DNA from: an uncultured Eubacteriales bacterium
GTDB lineage: Bacteria; Bacillota; Clostridia; Oscillospirales; Oscillospiraceae
DNA length: 60,041 nt
Reading direction: 5' to 3'
Assembly: GCA_900556935.1 (NCBI GenBank)
Contig: USQL01000001.1
Span: 1 to 60,041, forward strand
Positions 7,479 to 15,195 of the stretch are shown here, piece by piece. The notes beneath the pieces are model-generated. The model did not search any database and was not told where the DNA came from. It saw only the letters and a list, made by a program, of their open reading frames with translations. The first letter of the stretch is position 1; each line of letters starts with the position of its first letter. The translations under genes and the position numbers were made by a program.

Positions 7479-8879
7479 TTACAGCAGATGTGCCATGGTG
7501 GAGAGCATCACGCTGCCCAGCAGCAGGATGATGGCACCGCCCAGACGGGAGGAGATCTGCGCGAAGGGCATCAGCTCCATGCGGTTTGCGGCGGACAGAA
7601 CAGCCACGTCGCCGGTGCCGCCCATGTTGGACATGCACAGGCCGGCGGTCAGGCCGGACTCTACGGGGTAGAAGCCCACGAACTTGCCGACGATGGCAGC
7701 GCCGAAGAAGGCACCCAGGCAGGTGACCAGGCACATGACCAGGTACTGCACGGTGAAGCTGTCGATGACCTTGCCAATATCCAGATAGCACAGGCCGATG
7801 CCGACAAGCAACGTAGCGGTCAGGTTCTTCATGATGAACTGGAACCACTGATAGCAGGCAACCTCAATCCGCTCGGGGATGATCTGGGTAATCTTGCAGA
7901 TGGCCACGGTGATGATCATCCAGGCGTAGGCGTGGATGGAGACCTTGGGAACCAGCGTGCTCCAGCCCTTGGCCACGATGTAGCCCCAGGCGAAGAAGGT
8001 GCAGGAGACGAACAGGCCGATGCCCAGGTTGGTGATGTCAATCTTGTCGCGCTTGGCCTGCATCTCGGGGCTGATTTCCAGCTCGGCGGGGTCAATGCTG
8101 CCGGCCTGCATCAGCTGGCCCTGGCCGTTCCACTTCTTGCTCTTGATCACCTTAACAACGATACCGGCAATGACGATGGAGATGGCGTTGCCGATGGCGA
8201 CTGCGGGGGTCATGACGGAGAGGGCTTCCTCGGCACTCATGGCACCGGCGGTGTCAAAAATCTTGGACAGGGGAGTAGCGCCCGCGCCCATGCCGCCGCC
8301 CATGATGGGCAGAGCAATCAGCAGCAGAGCCTTGGCCCAGCCGAAGCCGGTGATGGCACCCACAGCGCTGCACAGGGCGAAGGACAGGATCAGGCCGCCG
8401 AAGATGGCGGGGAAATAACGGGCAGCAGCCTTGACCAGCAGCTTCCGGTTCATGCCCAGGATGGAGCCGGTGATCAGGGCGGCGATGTAGAAGTCCAGGA
8501 AAGCGCCGGTGGGCTTGAAGAAGCTGGCGACATTGCCGACCACGTTCGACTGGACGAAGTTGGCGTACACCTTGGTGCCGTCATCCAGGGTCTTCAGCAG
8601 GTGGGGAAGCACATGGAAGTAATCCAGCAGCGCGGAGCCAAAGATAACGACGATGGCACCGCCGCCCAGGTAGGAGCGGATAATGGGGGTGTGGTCACCG
8701 ATTTCGTTCAGAATGGTGCCCAGAACAATCATGAATGCGAAGCAGCCTGCCATGCCGGTGGGCAGCACGCCCAGATAGGTGGCGGCCAGAACGACGACAG
8801 AGAAGATTGCGAAGTAGTACCAGGGCAGATTATACAGCTGGTACGGCTTCTTTTCCAGGGTTTTTCCGTCTTTTGCCAT
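7479..8879 (-). CDS. 2-hydroxycarboxylate transporter (citrate/malate type, 2HCT family)
   Basis: This 466-residue secondary transporter matches the CitS/MleP/CitP family. It has about 11 hydrophobic segments in two halves, and the family's Gly-rich re-entrant motifs are seen as PIMGGGMGAGATPLSK in the first half and MSNMGGTGDVAVLSAANRM in the second. Members take up citrate or malate by Na+ or H+ symport or by precursor-product exchange. It lies 57 bases after the malic enzyme gene on the same strand with no terminator between, so malate import coupled to oxidative decarboxylation is the likely role. Substrate choice between malate and citrate cannot be settled by reading. Confidence 0.92.
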   Translation of the reverse strand: MAKDGKTLEKKPYQLYNLPWYYFAIFSVVVLAATYLGVLPTGMAGCFAFMIVLGTILNEIGDHTPIIRSYLGGGAIVVIFGSALLDYFHVLPHLLKTLDDGTKVYANFVQSNVVGNVASFFKPTGAFLDFYIAALITGSILGMNRKLLVKAAARYFPAIFGGLILSFALCSAVGAITGFGWAKALLLIALPIMGGGMGAGATPLSKIFDTAGAMSAEEALSVMTPAVAIGNAISIVIAGIVVKVIKSKKWNGQGQLMQAGSIDPAELEISPEMQAKRDKIDITNLGIGLFVSCTFFAWGYIVAKGWSTLVPKVSIHAYAWMIITVAICKITQIIPERIEVACYQWFQFIMKNLTATLLVGIGLCYLDIGKVIDSFTVQYLVMCLVTCLGAFFGAAIVGKFVGFYPVESGLTAGLCMSNMGGTGDVAVLSAANRMELMPFAQISSRLGGAIILLLGSVMLSTMAHLL

Positions 8880-8936
8880 GATTAAAATCTCCTTTTCATG
8901 TGGCGCATTGGGTGGATAGATCCTCTTTTGCTGGGG

Positions 8937-10109
8937 TTAGATGCGGGCCACTCCGGACTTCCGCGCGGCTTCCGCCACGGCCTTGGCGACGGCGGGGCCG
9001 ACACGCTTGTCAAAAGCGGCGGGGATGATGTAATCGGCACTGAGCTCCTCGGGGGAGACCAGGTTTGCCAGAGCTTCGGCAGCGGCCATCTTCATTTCCT
9101 CATTGATGTCGGAGGCACGGACATCGAAAGCGCCGCGGAAGATGCCGGGGAAGGCCAGAACGTTGTTGATCTGGTTGGGGTAGTCACTGCGACCGGTGGA
9201 GACAACGGCAGCGCCGCCGGCCTTGGCCTCGTCCGGGAAGATTTCGGGGGTGGGGTTGGCGCAGGCGAAGATGATGGCATCCTTGTTCATGGTTTCCACC
9301 ATTTCCTTGGTCAGGGTGCCGGGGCCGGAAACGCCGATAAACACGTCAGCGCCCTTGATGACATCACTGAGCTTACCGGTTTCCTTCTGCAGGTTGGTAA
9401 CCTGAGCCATCTCTTCCTTAACCCAGTTCAGCTTTTCACGGCCGGCATAGATAGCGCCGGTGCGGTCAGTCATGACGATGTTCTTAAAGCCCGCGCTCAG
9501 CAGCAGCTTGACAATGGCGATGGCGGCAGCGCCCGCGCCGGAGGTAACGACCTTTACGTCCTCCTTCTTCTTGCCGACGACCTTCAGGGCGTTGGTAAGA
9601 CCGGCCAGGGTGATGACGGCGGTGCCGTGCTGGTCATCGTGGAAAATGGGAATGTCGCACTTTTCCTTCAGCTTCCGCTCAATCTCAAAGCAGCGGGGGG
9701 CGGCGATGTCCTCCAGGTTGATGCCGCCGAAGGAGCCGGAGATCAGGTAGACGGCGTTGACGAACTCGTCCACATCGTGGGTCTTGACGCACAGAGGGAA
9801 GGCATCTACGTCACCGAAGGCCTTAAACAGCACACACTTGCCCTCCATAACCGGCATACCGGCCTCGGGGCCGATGTCGCCCAGACCCAGGACGGCGGAG
9901 CCGTCGGTAATCACGGCGCACAGGTTGTGGCGGCGGGTCAGCTCATAGGACTTATTCACGTCCTTCTGGATTTCCAGGCAGGGGGCAGCGACACCGGGGG
10001 TATAGGCCAGAGACAGGTCGTCCTTGGTTTCTACAGGCACGGTAGCCTTGACCTCAATCTTGCCCTTCCATTCTCCGTGGAGACGCAGGGCTTCCTTTGC
10101 GTAATCCAT
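8937..10109 (-). CDS. NAD(P)-dependent malic enzyme
   Basis: This 390-residue enzyme oxidatively decarboxylates malate to pyruvate and CO2. The short bacterial form is evident. Catalytic Tyr36 is in SLAYTPGVA, Lys91 follows GMPVMEG, metal ligands Glu133-Asp134 are in NLEDI, and FHDDQHGTAV lies at 156-165. A Rossmann motif GAGAAA at 191-196 gives the dinucleotide site. The start is the ATG at 10109 with GGAGG seven bases upstream; a longer open frame to 10178 would run through the -10 element. It is first in a two-gene unit with the 2HCT transporter. Confidence 0.95.
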   Translation of the reverse strand: MDYAKEALRLHGEWKGKIEVKATVPVETKDDLSLAYTPGVAAPCLEIQKDVNKSYELTRRHNLCAVITDGSAVLGLGDIGPEAGMPVMEGKCVLFKAFGDVDAFPLCVKTHDVDEFVNAVYLISGSFGGINLEDIAAPRCFEIERKLKEKCDIPIFHDDQHGTAVITLAGLTNALKVVGKKKEDVKVVTSGAGAAAIAIVKLLLSAGFKNIVMTDRTGAIYAGREKLNWVKEEMAQVTNLQKETGKLSDVIKGADVFIGVSGPGTLTKEMVETMNKDAIIFACANPTPEIFPDEAKAGGAAVVSTGRSDYPNQINNVLAFPGIFRGAFDVRASDINEEMKMAAAEALANLVSPEELSADYIIPAAFDKRVGPAVAKAVAEAARKSGVARI

Positions 10110-10176
10110 AATGAATCCTCCTACATAACATATCTTACTGTCACCGGCATCAAAAGGCAAAACCGATGATGGGCAC

Positions 10177-10205
10177 ATTATATCCGAAAATGTCCAAATT
10201 GTAAA
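10177..10205 (-). promoter_or_regulatory. Promoter of the malic enzyme operon
   Basis: On the minus strand TTTACA (10205-10200) and TATAAT (10182-10177) are separated by 17 bases. The start codon at 10109 is about 68 bases downstream of the -10, leaving a leader of roughly 60 bases without obvious hairpins. Confidence 0.8.
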
Positions 10206-10291
10206 TAGGATTTTGTAAAAAGGACAAAAATTCTGTTATGTCACATTGGTAAAATTGTTGAAAACAACAACTGGGGGAAAAGCTGCGAATA

Positions 10292-10795
10292 TCAGCCTTT
10301 TCCGAATCTTTTGCGCATCAAAGGCTTGATGCCGCCCGCCTCCAGAATCTCCATGGCCTTGTCGCCCAGGGCCTCGGCATGTAAAATTTCTCCGGTTTCG
10401 GCAATGGTGACGGTTCCCGCCGCCAGGTCCAGACGGATGGTCTGGCCGGTTTTCACATGCTTCGAAATGCCCTTGCACACAACCAGGGGCAGACCCAGGT
10501 TAATGCCGTTGCGGAAGAAAATCCGGGCGAAGCTGTCGGCCAGCACGGCGGAGGCACCCATGTTGATCAGCGCAATGGGGGCGTGCTCCCGGCTGGAGCC
10601 GCAGCCAAAGTTGGTCCCGGCGACTACGATGCCGCCTTTGGGAAAGTTGGGGCTGATGTCCTCGGAGATACCGGCCAGACAGTGGGAGCCAATCTCCTTG
10701 GGGTCCGTCAGTTCCAGGAACCGGCCCGGGTAGATCAGGTCCGTATCCACGTTGTTGCCCACCACCAGGGCCTTTCCAACAAATTCCGTTTTCAT
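10292..10795 (-). CDS. leuD: 3-isopropylmalate dehydratase-like small subunit
   Basis: This 167-residue swivel-domain subunit of a heterodimeric aconitase-family dehydratase shows the substrate-binding motif TNFGCGSSREHAP (61-73) and NVDTD (15-19). The short length matches the archaeal/clostridial LeuD type rather than the ~200-residue enterobacterial LeuD. It lies 18 bases after the large subunit gene and is its partner. LeuCD isomerises 2- and 3-isopropylmalate in leucine synthesis, but relatives use homoaconitate, citramalate or 2,3-dimethylmalate. No leuA or leuB is nearby, so the leucine assignment is only the default. Confidence 0.88.
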   Translation of the reverse strand: MKTEFVGKALVVGNNVDTDLIYPGRFLELTDPKEIGSHCLAGISEDISPNFPKGGIVVAGTNFGCGSSREHAPIALINMGASAVLADSFARIFFRNGINLGLPLVVCKGISKHVKTGQTIRLDLAAGTVTIAETGEILHAEALGDKAMEILEAGGIKPLMRKRFGKG

Positions 10796-10813
10796 AATGG
10801 TTTCCTCCTTCCG

Positions 10814-12073
10814 TTAGTCCAGATAGGGACGGGGATCCGTGATGCGGCCATTGAGAATGCTGGCGGCCACGGTTGCGGGGCTGGCCAGATACAGCTCGGC
10901 CTGATTGGAGCCCATGCGGCCCCGGAAGTTCCGGTTGGTGCAGGTGACGCACTTTTCACCGGGAGCCAAAAGGCCCTCGTGGGTGCCCAGGCACGCGGCG
11001 CAGCCGGGGGTCACCAGGGTTGCGCCGGCATCAATCAAATCCTGAATGTAGCCCTTGGCCATGCACTCCTGGAGCACGTCCCGGGAGGCGGGCACCACCA
11101 AAAGCCGGGCGTAGGGCGGAATGTGCTTCCCCTTCAAAATGGCGGCGGCCTGGGCGATGTCCTCCGTGCGTCCGTTGGTGCAGGAGCCGATGTAGGCCTG
11201 GTTCAGCGGGATGTTCTGGGCGGCCACCTGGGAGATGGGGTGTACATTGTCCACATCGTTGGGGCAGGAAACCACGGGCTCCATTTTGGACACGTCAAAC
11301 ACGTGGCTCTCCGCGTACACAAAATCCGGGTCGGTGGTCACCACCTCATAGGGCCGTACCGCCCGGGCGGACACATAGTCCAGAACCGCCTGGTTGGGCT
11401 GCATATAGGCGGTCTTGGCACCCATTTCCACGGCCATGTTGCAAATGGTCATTCTGCCGGGGATGTCCAGGCTGTCCACATAGCTGCCGGTAAAGTCGAT
11501 GCACTTATAGACGGCACCGTCGGCCTTGATTTTGCCCAGCACATTGAGAATCACGTCCTTGGGATACACGCCCTTCTGGGGCTGGCCCTCCAGACGGACC
11601 TCGATAATCTCCGGCACCCGGAACCACATCTCGCCGGTCATCAGGATGCAGGCCATGTCCGTAGCGCCGCAGCCGGTGCCCAGGGCACCCAGCGCGCCGT
11701 GGGTGGTGGTGTGGCTGTCGGTAGCCACCAGAATCATGCCGGGGTACACCACACCGGCCTCCACCATCACCTGGTGGCACACGCCGCAGTTCACATCAAA
11801 GTGGTATTTGAGGTTGTTTTTCCTGGCAAATTCCCGCATCTCATTGTGGTTGGAGGCGGTTTTGATGGTGGGGCAGGGGGCATAGTGGTCGAAGACAAAG
11901 GCGGCCCGGGTGTTGTCCCATACCTTTTCTCCACCCATCTCATAGAAGGAATAGACGGTTTGCAGATAAAGATCGTTGATTTCCGCAAAATCCACCTTGG
12001 CGGTGACAATCTCTCCGGTTTTTACGGAGGAAAGCCCTGCGTTGCGGGCGAGGATTTTTTCAATCGCGTGCAT
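10814..12073 (-). CDS. leuC: 3-isopropylmalate dehydratase-like large subunit (4Fe-4S)
   Basis: This 419-residue aconitase-family catalytic subunit has the three iron-sulfur cysteines, C298 in GSCTNGR and C358/C361 in PGCAACLG, and the TDSHTTTHGALG motif at 118-130. The length fits the short LeuC2/homoaconitase-like subfamily, which pairs with a short small subunit. The start is the ATG at 12073 with TAGGAGTG upstream; the longer open frame begins inside the operator palindrome. It is transcribed divergently from a GntR regulator, and a 22-bp perfect palindrome lies between its promoter and start codon, so that regulator very probably controls it. The exact substrate is uncertain. Confidence 0.88.
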   Translation of the reverse strand: MHAIEKILARNAGLSSVKTGEIVTAKVDFAEINDLYLQTVYSFYEMGGEKVWDNTRAAFVFDHYAPCPTIKTASNHNEMREFARKNNLKYHFDVNCGVCHQVMVEAGVVYPGMILVATDSHTTTHGALGALGTGCGATDMACILMTGEMWFRVPEIIEVRLEGQPQKGVYPKDVILNVLGKIKADGAVYKCIDFTGSYVDSLDIPGRMTICNMAVEMGAKTAYMQPNQAVLDYVSARAVRPYEVVTTDPDFVYAESHVFDVSKMEPVVSCPNDVDNVHPISQVAAQNIPLNQAYIGSCTNGRTEDIAQAAAILKGKHIPPYARLLVVPASRDVLQECMAKGYIQDLIDAGATLVTPGCAACLGTHEGLLAPGEKCVTCTNRNFRGRMGSNQAELYLASPATVAASILNGRITDPRPYLD

Positions 12074-12096
12074 GAAATCACTCCTAATTCTCAAAT

Positions 12097-12118
12097 TGAA
12101 TATTGTATACAATATTCA
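12097..12118. promoter_or_regulatory. Perfect 22-bp palindromic operator, probable GntR/FCD site
   Basis: A perfect palindrome is centred on TTGTATACAA between the leuC-like start (12073) and its promoter, starting about eight bases downstream of the -10. FCD-type GntR proteins typically bind short palindromes of the TNGT-N-ACNA class, which this contains. Binding here would block the leuC-leuD transcript. The regulator gene is 195 bases away on the other strand. Confidence 0.85.
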
Positions 12119-12125
12119 CACTTGC

Positions 12126-12154
12126 ATTGTACCACGGTTCCTGGCACTCCGCAA
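12126..12154 (-). promoter_or_regulatory. Promoter of the leuC-leuD-like operon
   Basis: On the minus strand TTGCGG (12154-12149) and TACAAT (12131-12126) are spaced by 17 bases; transcription would start at about 12119, at the edge of the palindrome. Confidence 0.7.
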
Positions 12155-12250
12155 GAGCCAAAAGGAAAAAAAGAAAAAATTGTGAACGATTACCAAAACA
12201 GACGGCCGGATTTGTGCGAATTGCGTACGGTGCCCGGGGACGGAAGACGG

Positions 12251-12279
12251 TTGATTTTTGCCATGGAACATGGTACTAT
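12251..12279 (+). promoter_or_regulatory. Promoter of the GntR-AEC permease operon
   Basis: TTGATT (12251-12256) and TACTAT (12274-12279) are spaced by 17 bases. The 15 bases ending in this -10 (12265-12279, GGAACATGGTACTAT) recur exactly in the nagA promoter (32609-32595). Confidence 0.7.
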
Positions 12280-12313
12280 TTCTACTATCAATGAATAGAA
12301 GCGGAGAATGCCT

Positions 12314-12976
12314 ATGGAAACAATTGAGGTTTTGCCGATTCGGGTGCGAATCACGTCTATTTTGCGAAAGGCCCTGCTTTCCGGGGAATTTGAGCCGGGC
12401 CAGGAGCTGAGCCTTTCCGAAACCGCGGCCAGACTGGGGGTCTCCCGGACTCCGGTGCGGGAGGCCTTCCAGTCCCTGGCGGCGGAGGGGCTGCTGGAGC
12501 TGCGGATGAACCGGGGGGCCGTCGTCATCGGTGTGGACGAGTCCTTTATCCGGGACCATTTTGAGGTCCGGGGAATTCTGGAATCCGAGGCGCTGGCGGG
12601 GGCCATCCGGAACCGGGTCCCGCTGGAGGAGCTGGAGCGGCTGCAGATCTGGGCGGAGGAAAACCGGAGCACCATGACCGCGGAGGAGTACCGCAACTAT
12701 AACCAGCGCTTCCACATGGCCATCTGGGATGCGGACGGCAACAAAAGGCTTAAAAATTTGCTGCTGTCGCTGTGGAACGGCCCCTCCGCCGGAAAGGCCG
12801 GGCGGGACCTGGAGCACGAGACCATCTCCATCCGGGAGCACCGGCAGATGCTGGAGTGCATCCGCCGGGGGGATATCCCCGGGGGACGGGAGACCATGGA
12901 GAACCATATTAAAAGGAGCATGGAGAACATCCTGCGCAGCTATCAGGCGAGCCTGCAAAAAAAGAAGGAGCAATAA
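12314..12976 (+). CDS. GntR-family transcriptional regulator, FCD (FadR) subfamily
   Basis: This 220-residue protein has an N-terminal winged helix (about 5-70) with the GntR signature LSETAARLGVSRTPVREAF. An all-helical FCD domain follows, with the expected metal-ligand His residues in FHMAIW, EHRQML and ENHIKR. FCD domains usually sense carboxylic or sugar acids with a bound metal ion, which fits the surrounding genes. I chose the ATG at 12314 over 12308 because GCGGAG lies nine bases before it. The permease gene follows immediately (stop and start are adjacent). Its probable operator is the palindrome at 12097-12118. Confidence 0.92.
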   Translation: METIEVLPIRVRITSILRKALLSGEFEPGQELSLSETAARLGVSRTPVREAFQSLAAEGLLELRMNRGAVVIGVDESFIRDHFEVRGILESEALAGAIRNRVPLEELERLQIWAEENRSTMTAEEYRNYNQRFHMAIWDADGNKRLKNLLLSLWNGPSAGKAGRDLEHETISIREHRQMLECIRRGDIPGGRETMENHIKRSMENILRSYQASLQKKKEQ

Positions 12977-13993
12977 ATGGCAGCAACAATTTTCATCACG
13001 GCGGTCAATGCCATCCTGCCCATTGTGCTTTTAATCGCCCTGGGCTACTTTTTGCGGCAGCGAAATTTCCTGACGGAGGAGTTTGTGCGGATTGGCAATA
13101 AGCTCATGTTCCGCATCCTGATTCCGGTGCTGCTGTTTACGAATAGCTACAGCATCCAGTCCTTTTCCAGTGTCCCCTGGGATTTGGCGCTGTTCGGGGT
13201 GGGGATGATTCTGGTGATTTTCCTGCTGGGCTGCCTTCTGACCCCGGGGCTCACCAGGGACCGCGGTCGGAAGGGCGTGCTGCTGCAGAGCACCTTCCGC
13301 AGCAACACGGCGGTGATTGGCATCTCCCTTGCCCAGGCCCTGGGCGGGGAGGAGGCCGTGCTGGTGGCGACGGTGACCACGGCGGTGTGCGTGCCGCTGC
13401 TGAATATGCTTTCGGTGGTGGCGCTGTCCATGTATGGCGGCAAGGGCGGAAAGCCGGATATCCGGAAGCTCCTGCTGAACGTGATTACAAACCCTTTGAT
13501 TGTGGGCATCGCGGCGGGCTTTGTATGCGTGGCGATTCGGACTGCGCAGGTGCCGCTGTTTGGCGGCGTGGTGTTTACCCTCAGCGGAAACCTGAAATTT
13601 CTGTATTCGGCCATCCGCCAGCTGGCCAACATCGCCACGCCCTTTTCCCTTCTGATGCTGGGCGGGGAATTCAGCTTCTCTGCCATGGGGGATATGAAGC
13701 GGGAAATCGCCTGGGGAACGGCCTGGCGGGTGGTCATCACCCCGGCCCTGGGCCTGGGCGCGGCCATCCTGCTGACGATGCTGGGGGTCTTGCACTGCAC
13801 CTCTCCGGACTACCCGGCGCTGATTGCCCTCTTTGGCACCCCGGCGGCGGTTTCCAGCGCCGTGATGGCGGGGCAGCTGGGCTGTGATGAGCAATTGGCG
13901 GCACAAATTGTGGTTTGGACCAGCGTCGCGTCGATTTTTACCCTGTTTGTGACCGTGTGCGTGCTCATGGGGACGGGGCTCCTGGCGGTGTAA
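12977..13993 (+). CDS. AEC-family permease (auxin efflux carrier / malate permease type)
   Basis: This 338-residue protein has about ten hydrophobic helices in two repeats, and the AEC/MdcF family features PIVLLIALGYFLRQRNFL at the N-terminus, FRSNTAVIGISLA in the middle and the C-terminal LFGTPAAVSSAVMAGQLGCD. Bacterial members transport malonate, malate or other dicarboxylates. It starts directly at the regulator's stop codon with AAGGAG inside the regulator end, so both are co-transcribed. This suggests the regulator senses the permease substrate. The direction of transport and the substrate are not determined by the sequence. Confidence 0.9.
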   Translation: MAATIFITAVNAILPIVLLIALGYFLRQRNFLTEEFVRIGNKLMFRILIPVLLFTNSYSIQSFSSVPWDLALFGVGMILVIFLLGCLLTPGLTRDRGRKGVLLQSTFRSNTAVIGISLAQALGGEEAVLVATVTTAVCVPLLNMLSVVALSMYGGKGGKPDIRKLLLNVITNPLIVGIAAGFVCVAIRTAQVPLFGGVVFTLSGNLKFLYSAIRQLANIATPFSLLMLGGEFSFSAMGDMKREIAWGTAWRVVITPALGLGAAILLTMLGVLHCTSPDYPALIALFGTPAAVSSAVMAGQLGCDEQLAAQIVVWTSVASIFTLFVTVCVLMGTGLLAV

Positions 13994-14014
13994 CCGCCCC
14001 GCATCCGGGCCGGC

Positions 14015-14032
14015 GGCGGACAATTGTCCGCC
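14015..14032. other. Perfect 18-bp palindrome upstream of ilvE
   Basis: A perfect palindrome centred on CAATTG with GGCGGA/TCCGCC arms lies 28 bases upstream of the ilvE -35. There is no T-run, so it is more likely an operator than a terminator. Confidence 0.5.
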
Positions 14033-14059
14033 CTGGGCGCAAAAAGTTCCCCGGAACGC

Positions 14060-14088
14060 TTGCAAACCGGGCACCGATGTGCTACTAT
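14060..14088 (+). promoter_or_regulatory. Promoter of ilvE
   Basis: TTGCAA (14060-14065) and TACTAT (14083-14088) are 17 bases apart, 35 bases before the ATG. Confidence 0.75.
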
Positions 14089-14123
14089 TAGGCAATCAGA
14101 AAAAGAAGAGGAGCTGAACCGCT

Positions 14124-15137
14124 ATGGAAAAGAAAAACATCGATTGGAGCAGCATCGGCTTTGGCTATGTGCAGACCGATTACCGCTATGTCTCCAATTT
14201 TAAGAACGGAGCCTGGGATGAAGGCGGGCTGACCACCGATGCCAACATCACCATGAACGAGTGTGCCTGCGTTCTACAGTACGCCCAGACCGTTTTCGAG
14301 GGCATGAAGGCATATACCACCGCCGACGGCAAGACCGTCTGCTTCCGCCCGGACCTGAACGCGGAGCGGATGATGGACTCCTGCCGCAGAATGCGGATGC
14401 CGGAGTTCCCCAAGGAGCGCTTCCTGGAGGCCATCCGTCAGACCGTCAAGGCAAATGAGGCCTGGGTGCCCCCCTATGGCTCCGGTGCCAGCCTGTACCT
14501 GCGGCCCTATATGTTCGGCATTGACCCGATCATCGGCGTGAAGCCTGCCAACGAGTTCCAGTTCCGGGTCTTCGGCACCCCTGTGGGCCCCTACTTCAAG
14601 GGCGGCATCAAACCCCTGACCATTCGGGTTTCCGACCTGGACCGGGCAGCCCCCAGAGGCACCGGCCACATCAAGGCGGGCCTGAACTACGCCATGAGCC
14701 TTTATAATATTGTGGATGCCCACGAGCAGGGCTATGATGAAAACCTGTATGTGGACTCCGCCACCCGGACCCACATCGAGGAGACCGGCGGTGCCAACAT
14801 CCTCTTTGTCACCAAGGAAGGAAAGCTGGTAGTGCCCAAGTCCGCGACCATCCTCCCCTCCATCACCCGCCGCTCCCTGGTGCAGGTTGCCAAGGAGTAC
14901 CTGAACCTGGAAGTGGAAGAGCGGGTCGTCGGCGTGGACGAGCTGGGGAGCTTTGCCGAGGCGGGCCTGTGCGGCACCGCGGCGGTCATCTCTCCCGTGG
15001 GCAAGATTGTGGACCACGGCAAGGAGTACACCTACGCCGGCATGGGCAACGTCGTCGAGAAGCTCTACAAGACCCTCACCGGCATCCAGATGGGCACCGT
15101 CCCCGCCCCCGAGGGCTGGATTATGGTCATCGACTAA
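14124..15137 (+). CDS. ilvE: Branched-chain amino acid aminotransferase
   Basis: This 337-residue fold-type IV PLP enzyme transfers amino groups between Leu/Ile/Val and 2-oxoglutarate. The PLP lysine is K184 in GHIKAGLNY; FEGMKAY (58-64) and EETGGANILF are family motifs, and the length is that of the eukaryote-like BCAT group II. GAGGAG precedes the ATG by about eight bases. It is monocistronic, between its own promoter and a GC-rich hairpin. Its position near the LeuCD-like genes fits branched-chain metabolism, although the two are separately regulated. Confidence 0.94.
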   Translation: MEKKNIDWSSIGFGYVQTDYRYVSNFKNGAWDEGGLTTDANITMNECACVLQYAQTVFEGMKAYTTADGKTVCFRPDLNAERMMDSCRRMRMPEFPKERFLEAIRQTVKANEAWVPPYGSGASLYLRPYMFGIDPIIGVKPANEFQFRVFGTPVGPYFKGGIKPLTIRVSDLDRAAPRGTGHIKAGLNYAMSLYNIVDAHEQGYDENLYVDSATRTHIEETGGANILFVTKEGKLVVPKSATILPSITRRSLVQVAKEYLNLEVEERVVGVDELGSFAEAGLCGTAAVISPVGKIVDHGKEYTYAGMGNVVEKLYKTLTGIQMGTVPAPEGWIMVID

Positions 15138-15150
15138 GAGAAATTTCAGG

Positions 15151-15170
15151 GGGCGGCCTGCGGGCCGCCC
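15151..15170 (+). terminator. GC-rich hairpin after ilvE
   Basis: A perfect 8-bp G/C stem (15151-15158 with 15163-15170) has a four-base loop and is followed by TTCGTGTAT. With a weak T-tract, termination may be partial and the nitroreductase could be read through. Confidence 0.5.
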
Positions 15171-15195
15171 TTCGTGTATATCAGGAGGAAAAATG

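Noticed and set aside
7417..7848. N-terminal extension of the zinc-ribbon protein frame
   Set aside because: It overlaps the transporter gene in a different frame and crosses a strong terminator; ATG 7416 has a good ribosome binding site.
7428..10169. Two long plus-strand frames (7428-8885 and 8898-10169)
   Set aside because: Antisense shadows of the 2HCT transporter and malic enzyme; low complexity.
10110..10178. Longer start for malic enzyme at 10178
   Set aside because: It would place the start in the -10 box; ATG 10109 has GGAGG at the right distance.
10457..12298. 613-codon open frame on the plus strand
   Set aside because: Antisense to the LeuD/LeuC-like genes and running across their operator; His/Gly-rich with no domain.
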